This document shows positions 1-5,980 of a DNA stretch of 10,384 nucleotides, in pieces (the stretch's first letter is position 1; the number at the start of each line of letters is the position of its first letter). The stretch comes from Helicobacteraceae bacterium (GTDB taxonomy: Bacteria; Campylobacterota; Campylobacteria; Campylobacterales; Sulfurimonadaceae): contig WFOM01000175.1 of assembly GCA_015488075.1 (NCBI GenBank), forward strand, positions 1-10,384. The letters are read 5' to 3'. The notes under the pieces are model-generated. The model made no database searches. It was not told the DNA's origin and saw nothing but the letters and a program-made list of their open reading frames with translations. A program made the position numbers and the translations under genes.

Positions 1-182
1 ATATAGATGAGTTAAAAAAATTTGCAACTTTTATAGTTGCCACAAGAGATGATATAAAGATAGATGAGAGTTTTATAAAAATTGATGTTGATGTAAATAT
101 ATCATCAACCAGCTTAAGAGAAAAAACCGACAAAGAGTATCTGCCGGGAAAAATAGCAAACAAAATAGAGAGGTTTTACAGT
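1..182 (+). CDS. nadD: Nicotinate-nucleotide adenylyltransferase, C-terminal fragment (5' end outside window), in frame with rsfS
   Basis: The frame beginning at base 3 is open and encodes the end of a NadD-type nucleotidyltransferase. NadD transfers AMP from ATP to nicotinate mononucleotide to make deamido-NAD in cytoplasmic NAD synthesis. The diagnostic element is SSTSLR at fragment residues 34-39 (bases 102-119), the second nucleotide-binding signature of the family (SSTxxR). It is followed at the usual distance by a short LPGKIANKIERFY tail that resembles the normal NadD C-terminus. Only about 60 residues are visible; the HxGH catalytic motif lies upstream of the window. The odd point is that no stop codon follows: the frame continues through the rsfS start at 183 to the stop at 507-509. 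The end given here is therefore a domain boundary, not a termination codon. The family call is fairly secure; whether the product is separate or fused is open. Confidence 0.8.
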
Positions 183-509
183 ATGCAAAAAAGATTGGAA
201 ACAATTACAAACATTTTGGATAAGAACAAAGCTGAAAATATAGAAGTTTTTGACCTTGTAGGAAAAGATTATATAGTTGATTTTGCCATTATAGCAACAG
301 CACTAAACAACAAACACACTTTTGCACTGCTTGACTACTTAAAAAAAGAACTAAAACCACAAGGTGAAAAATTTTTGGGCATAGATGAAAGTGATGAGTG
401 GATAGTAATAGACCTTGGTGACATACTTATACATATAATGACACCTGAATACAGAACAAAATACGATATAGAAAGTTTTTTAAGCGAGATAGGAAAAAAC
501 TCTAACTAA
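183..509 (+). CDS. rsfS: Ribosome silencing factor RsfS (Iojap/YbeB family)
   Basis: This encodes a 108-residue protein of the RsfS/Iojap family. The family binds ribosomal protein L14 on the large subunit and blocks subunit joining when nutrients are scarce. Family features seen are the N-terminal [15 protein letters not shown] segment, the central [23 protein letters not shown] core (residues 64-86, with W73, D77 and H84), and the [11 protein letters not shown] ending. The length is normal for a stand-alone RsfS. The ATG at 183 was chosen because homology begins there and a GAGAGG sequence at 168-173 is well placed as a ribosome binding site. The upstream nadD frame is the same and has no stop, so a fused product is also possible. 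A nadD-rsfS pairing is common in bacteria. The 3' end overlaps the convergent fabH stop by 8 nt, with no terminator between them. Confidence 0.92.
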   Translation: MQKRLETITNILDKNKAENIEVFDLVGKDYIVDFAIIATALNNKHTFALLDYLKKELKPQGEKFLGIDESDEWIVIDLGDILIHIMTPEYRTKYDIESFLSEIGKNSN

Positions 510-1500
510 AAGGTGCAAAAGGAACCAAAGCGCTTCCCCAGGTAAGCCCGCCTCCAAAAGCATCAAGAAGCATAAGCTCACCTTTTTTTAGTTTTCCTTC
601 TTCATATATTTCATTTATGGCCATAGGGATTGAAGCTCCAGAAGTGTTGCCGTATTTTGAAACTGTTAAAACAACTTGTTCATCTTTTAGTTTTAGAGCA
701 TCACCCACTGCTTTTATAATCCTGTAGTTTGCCTGATGCGGAACAAAATGGTCTATCTCGTCACTGTGAATGTTGTTTGCTTCAAGTATATCTCTGACAT
801 CCTGTGTAAGAGTTTTAACCGCTATTTTGAAGGTTTCATTCCCTTTCATTTTCATATAGCATCCCGCTTTTTCTTTGTCCAAATCATCATGAACACTCCC
901 GCTTCCGCCGTTTGGAGTCATAAGCAAATCCGCATAATCTCCGTCACTTGCGGTATGAACATCTATGATGGCTTCATCTTTGTTTTCAGTTGATGTTATA
1001 ACAGCAGCACCCGCTCCGTCACCAAAAAGTATGCATGTTCCTCTGTCGGTATAATCTGTTATGGCTGATAGTTTTTCTGCTCCGATGATAAGTGCATTTT
1101 TTTTCATCCCGCTTTCTATAAAAGCCTTTGCAATAGAAAGAACATATATAAACCCCGTGCATGCCGCACTTATATCAAAAGCCATAGCACCTTTTATACC
1201 AAGGTTTGAAGCTATTACGGATGCGGTTGATGGCATACAAAAATAATCAGGTGAGATAGTGGCACAAACCAAAAGGTCTATATCATCTGCTTTAAGTCCC
1301 GCTCTTTTTAATGCAACCTCTGCCGCTTTTGTTCCCATATCGCTTGTTTTTTCATCTTTTGCAGCTATTCTTCTGGTTTTGATTCCTGTTCTTTTTGTTA
1401 TCCACTCATCTGAGGTATCTACCATCTTTTCAAGATCATGGTTGGTCAAAACACCACTTGGGACATAAGCTCCAATAGAGCGAAAAGCAGCATAAGGCAT
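502..1500 (-). CDS. fabH: Beta-ketoacyl-ACP synthase III (FabH)
   Basis: This 332-residue condensing enzyme starts fatty-acid synthesis in the cytoplasm by joining acetyl-CoA to malonyl-ACP. The complete catalytic triad is visible: Cys114 in DISAACTGF, His255 in HFVPHQAN and Asn285 in YGNTSGAS. The C-terminal [14 protein letters not shown] signature is present, as is the N-terminal [10 protein letters not shown] motif, and the length is typical. The ATG directly abuts the plsX stop codon (TAA then ATG). An AAAGGA ribosome binding site lies inside the last plsX codons, so the two genes are probably translationally coupled. It is the last gene of the ndk-DUF177-rpmF-plsX-fabH operon. No terminator hairpin is evident after its TAG stop, which overlaps the end of convergent rsfS by 8 nt. 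Confidence 0.97.
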   Translation of the reverse strand: MPYAAFRSIGAYVPSGVLTNHDLEKMVDTSDEWITKRTGIKTRRIAAKDEKTSDMGTKAAEVALKRAGLKADDIDLLVCATISPDYFCMPSTASVIASNLGIKGAMAFDISAACTGFIYVLSIAKAFIESGMKKNALIIGAEKLSAITDYTDRGTCILFGDGAGAAVITSTENKDEAIIDVHTASDGDYADLLMTPNGGSGSVHDDLDKEKAGCYMKMKGNETFKIAVKTLTQDVRDILEANNIHSDEIDHFVPHQANYRIIKAVGDALKLKDEQVVLTVSKYGNTSGASIPMAINEIYEEGKLKKGELMLLDAFGGGLTWGSALVPFAPFS

Positions 1501-2496
1501 TTAGTTTTCCTTTGGAAGTAGTTCTAATCTTTGGACTATATGCTCATTTACACCGGTATCAACATATCTTATAGCCTGAAAAATTGCATTTTTTATAGCT
1601 TTTGGGTTGCTTTTACCGTGACTGACGATAACACATCCTTTTATACCTATAAGAGGTGCACCGCCTACTTCCGCATAATCTATCTCTTTTTTAAGAAGTT
1701 TAAAAACTTTTCTCATCAAAAGTGCACCTGTTATAGCAATCGGTGATCTTTTTATATAGTCTTTTATAAGGTATGAAACGGTAGAAGCGACACCTTCACT
1801 TGATTTTAAAACAAGGTTTCCTACAAAACCGTCACATGTTATAACATCGCAACTGCCGTTAAATATATCTCCGCCTTCTACATTTCCAATAAATCCAGGA
1901 TAATCTTTTAGAAGTTTAAATGCAGATTTTGTAACTTCGTTTCCTTTTGAGTCCTCTTCACCGTTTGCAAGCAAACCGATTTTAGGCTCTTTTATCTTTA
2001 ACATATCTTCTGCATAACATCCGCCCATAACGGCAAACTGTGCAAGATGCTCCGGTTTTGAGTCAACATTTGCACCTACATCAAGCAAAACCGATCTTCT
2101 GTTTTCTTTTGTAGGCATGAGGGTAACAAGTGCCGGACGAAGAACACCTTTTAGTCTTCCAAGTCTGAGTGTAGCCAAAGTCATAGTAGCCCCACTGTGA
2201 CCGGCAGAAACGACTCCGTCTGCTTCACCGTTTTTAACCAGCTCTATCGCTTTGTAGATTGTGCTTTCTTTTCTTTTGATGGCATCTGTAGCCGCATCTT
2301 CCATAGAGATTACATCATCAGCTTCTACAATAGAAATCTTATCTCTGTAACTGGAAGGTAACAGAGGTAAAATTTCTTCTTTTTTACCTACAAGTATAGG
2401 TATAAACTTTTCTTTTTTTAAAGCTTTTAACATCCCCTCTATGATAGGTTTGGGACCAAAGTCCCCACCCATGGCATCTATAGCGATTTTTACCAT
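1501..2496 (-). CDS. plsX: Phosphate acyltransferase PlsX
   Basis: PlsX converts acyl-ACP and phosphate to acyl-phosphate, the acyl donor for PlsY in the first step of phospholipid synthesis. It is a peripheral enzyme at the cytoplasmic membrane face. The 331-residue product shows the family signatures in order: DAMGGD (7-12), SAGHSGA (97-103), DVGAN (139-143), LLANGEE (175-181), EGGDI (207-211), DGFVGN (222-227) and [10 protein letters not shown] (278-287). Length and motif spacing are normal. The ATG is only three bases after the rpmF stop (TAG, TTA, ATG), so translation is probably coupled; the nearest purine-rich site, GGTGAG, lies within the end of rpmF. The rpmF-plsX-fabH order is one of the most conserved lipid-synthesis clusters in bacteria, which supports all three calls. 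Confidence 0.97.
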   Translation of the reverse strand: MVKIAIDAMGGDFGPKPIIEGMLKALKKEKFIPILVGKKEEILPLLPSSYRDKISIVEADDVISMEDAATDAIKRKESTIYKAIELVKNGEADGVVSAGHSGATMTLATLRLGRLKGVLRPALVTLMPTKENRRSVLLDVGANVDSKPEHLAQFAVMGGCYAEDMLKIKEPKIGLLANGEEDSKGNEVTKSAFKLLKDYPGFIGNVEGGDIFNGSCDVITCDGFVGNLVLKSSEGVASTVSYLIKDYIKRSPIAITGALLMRKVFKLLKKEIDYAEVGGAPLIGIKGCVIVSHGKSNPKAIKNAIFQAIRYVDTGVNEHIVQRLELLPKEN

Positions 2497-2499
2497 TAA

Positions 2500-2649
2500 C
2501 TACTTATACTCACCGGTTGTAGGGTTGATTCTGTGAGGCATTTTGTATGTGCCGTCTTTATCTTTTACAGGTCTAGCAAGTTTTATTTTGTAGTGAGTTC
2601 TTCTTTTTGCCGCTCTTGTATGCGATACTCTTCTCTTAGGTACTGCCAT
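2500..2649 (-). CDS. rpmF: 50S ribosomal protein L32
   Basis: This 49-residue ORF begins [20 protein letters not shown] and ends INPTTGEYK. That is the classic L32 pattern: MAVPK(R/K)R start, a strongly basic first half, and a conserved HR near the C-terminus. L32 is a structural protein of the large ribosomal subunit. The four zinc-binding cysteines of many bacterial L32 proteins are absent, so this is the cysteine-free form, as I recall for related Campylobacterota. An AAAGGA ribosome binding site sits a few bases before the ATG. The stop (TAG at 2500-2502) is three bases from the plsX ATG and the start lies 14 nt after the DUF177 stop. Position between a DUF177 gene and plsX is the standard arrangement. 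Confidence 0.95.
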   Translation of the reverse strand: MAVPKRRVSHTRAAKRRTHYKIKLARPVKDKDGTYKMPHRINPTTGEYK

Positions 2650-2663
2650 TGTTTTTCCTTTGT

Positions 2664-3038
2664 TTAAATTTCATATTCAAAATCTGAATCGACACACTCC
2701 ATACAGTAGTTGTAACCGTCTTTTATTAGTTGTTCTTCAGATCTTATAAAATCATCAAGGTTGAATTTGCCGTCAAATGCCTCTACGACATCTATATAAC
2801 TGCTGTCTTTGTCTTGCAACATACCGTCACTTACAAACAAATCCAACTCTTCATCTACATCTTTTGTAAACTCTTTGCCGCACCTGTCACAGGTGCAGTT
2901 TACAAAACCGGATAATTTTGCTTCAAGTTTTAAAAGTTTACCACTATCAAACTGTAAAAAACCTTTGATTTTAAGATTATCAAGGTTTTTTTCAAAAAGA
3001 AGAGGTGTTTTTCCAACCTTTCTTAAAACTATCTCCAT
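2664..3038 (-). CDS. DUF177 (YceD-like) family protein
   Basis: This 124-residue cytoplasmic protein of the DUF177/YceD family is very often encoded just before rpmF. Members have been linked to large-subunit rRNA accumulation or ribosome assembly, but the biochemical role is not settled. Five cysteines are visible: CTCDRC at 48-53, followed by [12 protein letters not shown], and a second pair CMEC at 112-115 near the C-terminus. The two CxxC pairs (50/53 and 112/115) could form a zinc site; that is inference. The middle (DLFVSDG, then an acidic [21 protein letters not shown] stretch) fits the family pattern. The ATG lies six bases after the ndk stop with no strong Shine-Dalgarno sequence, suggesting coupling to ndk translation. 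E. coli yceD is the distant namesake, so no gene symbol is assigned. Confidence 0.85.
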   Translation of the reverse strand: MEIVLRKVGKTPLLFEKNLDNLKIKGFLQFDSGKLLKLEAKLSGFVNCTCDRCGKEFTKDVDEELDLFVSDGMLQDKDSSYIDVVEAFDGKFNLDDFIRSEEQLIKDGYNYCMECVDSDFEYEI

Positions 3039-3044
3039 ATTTTT

Positions 3045-3458
3045 TTAAGAGATCTCTCTTTGTGAAAAGAAAAATGCTATCTCTTTTTTTGCATTTTCCA
3101 AAGAATCACTACCGTGAACGGCATTTGCATCTATATTTTCGGCAAAATCCGCTCTTATAGTTCCAGGCTCTGCCTCTTTTGGGTTTGTAGCTCCCATTAG
3201 CTCTCTGTTTTTGGCAACGGCATTTTCACCTTCCAAAACAGACACAACAACAGGTCCACTTATCATAAAATCAACCAAATCATTAAAGAAAGGTCTTTCT
3301 TTATGAACCGCATAAAACTCCTGTGCATCTTTTCTTGAAAGCTGAACTTTTTTCATAGCCGCTATTCTAAGACCGTTGCTTTCAAATCTGTCCAAGATTT
3401 TACCTATAACACCTTTGGCAACGGCATCAGGCTTTATGATTGATAGTGTTTGCTCCAT
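3045..3458 (-). CDS. ndk: Nucleoside diphosphate kinase
   Basis: Ndk transfers the gamma phosphate of ATP to nucleoside diphosphates through a phosphohistidine, balancing NTP and dNTP pools. The 137-residue product begins [13 protein letters not shown] and carries the active-site signature NAVHGSDS with nucleophile His115. The ATP-binding KPDAV, the ERPFF segment and RADFAENI are also present, and the length is standard. I chose the ATG at 3458 over an in-frame TTG one codon upstream, because the TAGGAG ribosome binding site is five bases from the ATG but only two from the TTG. It is the first gene of the operon that continues through DUF177, rpmF, plsX and fabH, and a TATAAT -10 box lies about 35 bases upstream of the start. 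Confidence 0.97.
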   Translation of the reverse strand: MEQTLSIIKPDAVAKGVIGKILDRFESNGLRIAAMKKVQLSRKDAQEFYAVHKERPFFNDLVDFMISGPVVVSVLEGENAVAKNRELMGATNPKEAEPGTIRADFAENIDANAVHGSDSLENAKKEIAFFFSQREIS

Positions 3459-3460
3459 CA

Positions 3461-3470
3461 AATCTCCTAT
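3461..3470 (-). promoter_or_regulatory. ndk: Ribosome binding site deciding the ndk start
   Basis: On the minus strand the sequence reads ATAGGAGATTTGATG. AGGAG sits five bases before ATG, and only two before the competing TTG. This fixes the start at 3458 and shortens the longest frame by one residue. Confidence 0.75.
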
Positions 3471-3490
3471 AAAAATAAAAAATGGATGAA

Positions 3491-3496
3491 ATTATA
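3491..3496 (-). promoter_or_regulatory. Candidate -10 promoter element of the ndk-fabH operon
   Basis: A perfect TATAAT occurs on the minus strand, preceded by GG and a run of eight T residues. T-rich sequence upstream of a strong -10 with no clear -35 is the usual form of housekeeping promoters in Campylobacter and Helicobacter. The predicted transcript leader before ndk would be about 25-30 nt. This is seen in sequence only. Confidence 0.65.
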
Positions 3497-3562
3497 CCAA
3501 AAAAAAGCAGGATTTTGTATTAAATCAAAAAAAATGTAAGAATTTTATAAGTAAAGTGAGTG

Positions 3563-3586
3563 ATAAAGGGATAAAAATCCCTTTAT
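3563..3586 (-). terminator. Perfect 10-bp hairpin just after the ferredoxin stop (possible terminator)
   Basis: ATAAAGGGAT (3563-3572) pairs exactly with ATCCCTTTAT (3577-3586) around a 4-nt loop. On the minus strand it begins three bases after the ferredoxin stop. It is not followed at once by a long T-run, so it may be a weak terminator or a 3'-end stabilising stem. It separates the ferredoxin transcript from the ndk promoter. Confidence 0.5.
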
Positions 3587-3589
3587 GTT

Positions 3590-3874
3590 TTACTCTACTA
3601 CCGGTTCGTGATTTTTTCTTTGGTCTTCAGTTATCTCATCTCTATGAGAAGGAGATTCTTTAACTTCATCCCAAACTATACAACCTTCAGTAGGACATGC
3701 AGTAGCACAAGCAGGCTCGTCATGATACCCTACACACTCTACACATTTGTCAGGATAAACATAATATATCTCTTCCCCAGTTGGGTTATCATCCTCATCA
3801 ACTATAGCTTCAACAGGACACTCGTCTATACAAGCACCGCAGTTTATACAAGTATCAGTTATTAATACTGCCAT
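3590..3874 (-). CDS. fdxA: 2[4Fe-4S] ferredoxin (YfhL/Allochromatium type)
   Basis: This 94-residue cytoplasmic electron carrier has two iron-sulfur binding patterns. Cluster one is C9-x2-C12-x2-C15-x3-C19-P. Cluster two is the expanded form C44-x2-C47-x8-C56-x3-C60-P, with an extra Cys65. The eight-residue insertion between the second and third ligands of cluster two, and a charged C-terminal extension (about residues 66-94), mark the Allochromatium vinosum/YfhL-type ferredoxins, known for very low redox potentials. A strong AAGGAG ribosome binding site precedes the ATG. In C. jejuni the corresponding fdxA is described as iron-induced and divergent from ahpC; here metK lies between them. The redox partner cannot be told from the sequence. 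The family call is firm; the symbol rests on synteny. Confidence 0.93.
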   Translation of the reverse strand: MAVLITDTCINCGACIDECPVEAIVDEDDNPTGEEIYYVYPDKCVECVGYHDEPACATACPTEGCIVWDEVKESPSHRDEITEDQRKNHEPVVE

Positions 3875-3884
3875 TTTTATCTCC

Positions 3885-3920
3885 TTGTTTATTTGTTTAC
3901 AAGAAACTATATCTAAACAA
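3885..3920. repeat. Heptamer TTGTTTA: two direct copies and one inverted, around the ferredoxin promoter
   Basis: TTGTTTA occurs at 3885-3891 and 3893-3899, and its exact complement TAAACAA at 3914-3920. The inner pair forms a 7-bp inverted repeat with a 14-nt spacer that contains the likely -10 box. The position would suit an operator, but the region is AT-rich and chance is possible. Confidence 0.4.
3906..3911 (-). promoter_or_regulatory. fdxA: Candidate -10 element for the ferredoxin gene
   Basis: TATAGT on the minus strand, about 32 bases before the ATG, is the best -10 match in the 103-nt gap between metK and the ferredoxin gene. A TAAAAT further upstream (around 3945) is the alternative. 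No convincing -35 is seen. Confidence 0.35.
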
Positions 3921-3955
3921 TTTTAATTTAAGCTAAAAAGCTATTTTATCAAACG

Positions 3956-3983
3956 AAAAAAGTAACTTTTTGTAACATTACTT
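3956..3983 (-). terminator. Weak putative terminator at the end of metK
   Basis: On the minus strand AAGTAA (3983-3978, including the metK stop) can pair with TTACTT (3965-3960) across a 12-nt loop, followed by four more T residues. The stem is short and AT-rich, so the call is tentative. Confidence 0.35.
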
Positions 3984-5138
3984 GATACCAAGATATGATT
4001 TGATATCTTCTACTTTATTTGTTTTTTCCCATGTAAAGTCATCATCTTCTCTACCAAAATGCCCGTAAGTAGCTGTTTTTTGATATATAGGCCTTAAAAG
4101 ATCAAGAGATTCGATGATACCTTTTGGTGAAAGATCAAAAACCTCTTTTACACACTCTTCAAGTTTTGATTCATCAACTTTTGATGTGCCGTGTGTATTT
4201 ACCATAACAGATACAGGCTTAGTAACACCTATGGCATAAGCCACTTGTATAGTAGCCCTGTCACAAACTCCGCTGGCAACTAAATTTTTGGCAACCCATC
4301 TGGCTGCATATGCGGCACTTCTGTCAACCTTGGTAGGATCTTTTCCGCTGAATGCACCACCTCCGTGAGGACAACTTCCACCATATGTATCTACTATGAT
4401 TTTTCTTCCTGTTAGTCCGGCATCACCTTGAGGTCCACCTATAACAAATTTACCGGTAGGGTTTATATGAAAAACGGTTTTGTCTGTAAGCATATCCTGA
4501 GGTATGACTTTTTTAACAACTTCGCTGATGATATCTTCTTTTATCATATCCTGCGATACTTCAGGAGAATGTTGGGTTGACACCACTACAGTCTCAACAG
4601 ATACCGGTTTGTCGTCAACATATCTGACTGATATTTGTGCCTTTCCGTCAGGTCTAAGGTAAGGAACAATTCCTTCTTTTCTTACAAAGGCAAGCCTTTG
4701 TGTAAGTTTGTGTGCCAAATATATAGGAAGCGGCATAAGAACATCTGTTTCTCTGCATGCATACCCAAACATAAGCCCCTGGTCACCGGCACCTATATCT
4801 CCGCCTGCCTGGTCAACTCCCTGATTTATATCCGGAGACTGCTCACCTATACCGTTTAATACCGCCGCACTTCTGTAGTCAAATCCGTATGTGGCATCTG
4901 TATAGCCAATGTTTTTTACAACCTCTCTTGCTATATCCTGCATCGGTGCATATGTAGTTGTTTTGAGCTCTCCGGCTATAACACAAAAACCGTTTGAAAC
5001 CAAAGTTTCACATGCTACTCTCGCATTTTTGTCTCTGGCTATTATATAATCAAGTATAGCATCGCTTATCTGGTCTGCCATCTTGTCGGGATGACCTTCC
5101 GTAACCGATTCTGAGGTAAATATATACTCTTTTGCCAT
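3978..5138 (-). CDS. metK: S-adenosylmethionine synthase (methionine adenosyltransferase)
   Basis: MetK makes S-adenosylmethionine from methionine and ATP in the cytoplasm, supplying the cell's methyl donor. The 386-residue product has the expected signatures: SVTEGHPDK (11-19, with catalytic His16), the [12 protein letters not shown] hexapeptide region (116-127), [21 protein letters not shown] (226-246) and [16 protein letters not shown] (259-274). The length matches bacterial MetK. The reading frame stays open 65 codons further upstream, but that part has no family similarity and runs into the peroxiredoxin gene. The start is therefore the ATG at 5138, with AAGGG about eight bases before it. 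It is divergent from the peroxiredoxin gene. The leader implied by a TATACT box is too short for a SAM riboswitch. In the synteny I recall from Campylobacter, metK is not at this position. Confidence 0.97.
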   Translation of the reverse strand: MAKEYIFTSESVTEGHPDKMADQISDAILDYIIARDKNARVACETLVSNGFCVIAGELKTTTYAPMQDIAREVVKNIGYTDATYGFDYRSAAVLNGIGEQSPDINQGVDQAGGDIGAGDQGLMFGYACRETDVLMPLPIYLAHKLTQRLAFVRKEGIVPYLRPDGKAQISVRYVDDKPVSVETVVVSTQHSPEVSQDMIKEDIISEVVKKVIPQDMLTDKTVFHINPTGKFVIGGPQGDAGLTGRKIIVDTYGGSCPHGGGAFSGKDPTKVDRSAAYAARWVAKNLVASGVCDRATIQVAYAIGVTKPVSVMVNTHGTSKVDESKLEECVKEVFDLSPKGIIESLDLLRPIYQKTATYGHFGREDDDFTWEKTNKVEDIKSYLGIK

Positions 5139-5164
5139 AATTTTACCCTTAAAACTTTTTTGAA

Positions 5165-5170
5165 AGTATA
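5165..5170 (-). promoter_or_regulatory. metK: Candidate -10 element for metK
   Basis: TATACT on the minus strand, about 27 bases before the metK ATG, gives a leader of roughly 20 nt. No clear -35 is seen. It shares the 118-nt divergent region with the peroxiredoxin promoter. Confidence 0.45.
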
Positions 5171-5212
5171 TCGAACTTTGTAAACTATTAGAAAAAGTTA
5201 ATCCTATTGTGG

Positions 5213-5218
5213 TAAAAT
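5213..5218 (+). promoter_or_regulatory. ahpC: Candidate -10 element for the peroxiredoxin gene
   Basis: TAAAAT preceded by TGG, 39 bases before the ATG. An identical hexamer in the second repeat unit (5230-5235) lies too close to the ribosome binding site to leave much leader, so the first copy is preferred. Confidence 0.4.
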
Positions 5219-5245
5219 TCTTACACAAATAAAATTTTACACAAA
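5213..5245 (+). repeat. Tandem imperfect repeat in the peroxiredoxin promoter and leader
   Basis: TAAAATTCTTACACAAA (5213-5229) is followed directly by TAAAATTTTACACAAA (5230-5245); the units differ only by loss of the C. The first unit contains the best -10 match (TAAAAT) and the second contains a 10-bp palindrome, TAAAATTTTA. It could be an operator for a peroxide or iron regulator, or a local duplication that doubled the promoter. Confidence 0.55.
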
Positions 5246-5250
5246 AAGGA
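5244..5250 (+). promoter_or_regulatory. ahpC: Ribosome binding site deciding the peroxiredoxin start
   Basis: AAAAGGA ends six bases before the ATG at 5257. It directly abuts an in-frame TTG at 5251, which is therefore too close to serve as start. Confidence 0.7.
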
Positions 5251-5256
5251 TTGTCT

Positions 5257-5853
5257 ATGTTAGTAACAAAAAAAGCTCCTGATTTTACGGCAACTGCTGT
5301 TTTGGCAGACGGAAGTATAGTTGAAGATTTCAACCTTTACAAAAACTTTGGAGAAAAAGGAACTGTTTTATTTTTCTATCCGCTTGATTTTACATTCGTA
5401 TGTCCGTCTGAAATTATTGCATTTTCACACAGAATCAACGAGTTTAAAGAAAGAGGTGTAAATGTTATAGGTGTTTCTGTAGACAGCCAGTTCTCTCACT
5501 ATGCATGGAGAGAAACTCCTGTTGAAAAAGGTGGTATAGGAAGAATCGAATACCCTCTTGTAGCAGACCTTACAAAACAAATATCTGCTGATTATGATGT
5601 ATTGCTTGATGGTGGTGTAGCACTTAGAGGTAGCTTCCTTATAGATACAGACGGAACTATAAGACATGCTGTTATAAACGACTTGCCGCTTGGTAGAAAC
5701 ATAGATGAAATGCTAAGAATGATAGATGCTATGCATTTTACAAACGAGTATGGTGAAGTTTGTCCTGCTAACTGGGAAAAAGGAAAAGAAGGTATGAAGC
5801 CTACTGCTGAAGGTGTCGCAGAGTATCTTGCAAAACACGAATCTGAACTATAA
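5257..5853 (+). CDS. ahpC: Typical 2-Cys peroxiredoxin (AhpC/TSA family)
   Basis: This 198-residue cytoplasmic peroxidase reduces hydrogen peroxide, organic peroxides and peroxynitrite with thiol reductants. Peroxidatic Cys49 lies in DFTFVCPSE and resolving Cys169 in GEVCPANW; the conserved PxxxTxxC environment and WRETP (85-89) are present. The GGIG segment (92-95) is kept, but the C-terminal YF of oxidation-sensitive eukaryotic enzymes is YL. It closely resembles the AhpC/TsaA proteins of Campylobacter and Helicobacter, which have the same length. The ATG at 5257 was chosen over an in-frame TTG two codons earlier on ribosome binding site spacing. The thioredoxin- or AhpF-type reductant is not in the window. 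The gene is probably monocistronic: it has its own promoter region with a tandem repeat and a hairpin follows the stop. The symbol ahpC follows Campylobacter usage. Confidence 0.96.
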   Translation: MLVTKKAPDFTATAVLADGSIVEDFNLYKNFGEKGTVLFFYPLDFTFVCPSEIIAFSHRINEFKERGVNVIGVSVDSQFSHYAWRETPVEKGGIGRIEYPLVADLTKQISADYDVLLDGGVALRGSFLIDTDGTIRHAVINDLPLGRNIDEMLRMIDAMHFTNEYGEVCPANWEKGKEGMKPTAEGVAEYLAKHESEL

Positions 5854-5873
5854 TCTAGCCTTTTTTATAAAAG

Positions 5874-5894
5874 TATACGGCTTTTTGCCGTATA
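5874..5894 (+). terminator. Hairpin after the peroxiredoxin gene (probable terminator)
   Basis: TATACGGC (5874-5881) pairs perfectly with GCCGTATA (5887-5894) around a TTTTT loop, 20 nt after the stop. It is the most GC-rich stem in the local gap. The downstream T-run is poor (TTCTGC); a stronger T/A tract lies on its upstream side, so it might act in either direction. Confidence 0.5.
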
Positions 5895-5940
5895 TTCTGC
5901 ATATCTCCCCGTAACAAAACTTCTTAAAACAATAACTTTT

Positions 5941-5949
5941 TGATATAAT
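5941..5949 (+). promoter_or_regulatory. Extended -10 promoter of the regulator-DUF4139-exonuclease operon
   Basis: TGATATAAT matches the extended -10 form (TGnTATAAT) exactly, after an ACTTTT stretch. It lies about 31 bases before the ATG of the GGEEF regulator. No clear -35 is present. Confidence 0.65.
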
Positions 5950-5980
5950 ACAAAAACTTTTTTTAAACAAGAGCTAAAAT

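Noticed and set aside
736..1468. Plus-strand frames inside fabH
   Set aside because: They are shadows of the strongly conserved fabH gene and have no family similarity of their own.
3459..3461. TTG start for ndk
   Set aside because: It is only two bases from the AGGAG site. The next codon, ATG, has correct spacing and gives the standard N-terminus.
3608..3865. Plus-strand frame opposite the ferredoxin gene
   Set aside because: The ferredoxin cysteine pattern on the minus strand is decisive. The antisense translation looks like a serine- and threonine-rich shadow.
3928..3945. AGCT-AAAA-AGCT stem in the metK-ferredoxin gap
   Set aside because: It has only four paired bases in a self-complementary tetramer and no consistent T-tail, so it is too weak to call a terminator or operator.
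5139..5256. SAM riboswitch upstream of metK
   Set aside because: The gap to the divergent gene is only 118 nt, the best -10 box leaves a leader of about 20 nt, and no paired helices typical of a SAM aptamer are visible.
5251..5256. TTG start for the peroxiredoxin
   Set aside because: It abuts the AAGGA ribosome binding site. The ATG two codons later is well spaced and gives the family's usual 198 residues.
5139..5333. N-terminal extension of the metK frame by 65 codons
   Set aside because: The extra part has no MetK similarity, crosses the divergent promoter region and runs into the start of the peroxiredoxin gene. The ATG at 5138 has a ribosome binding site and gives the normal length.
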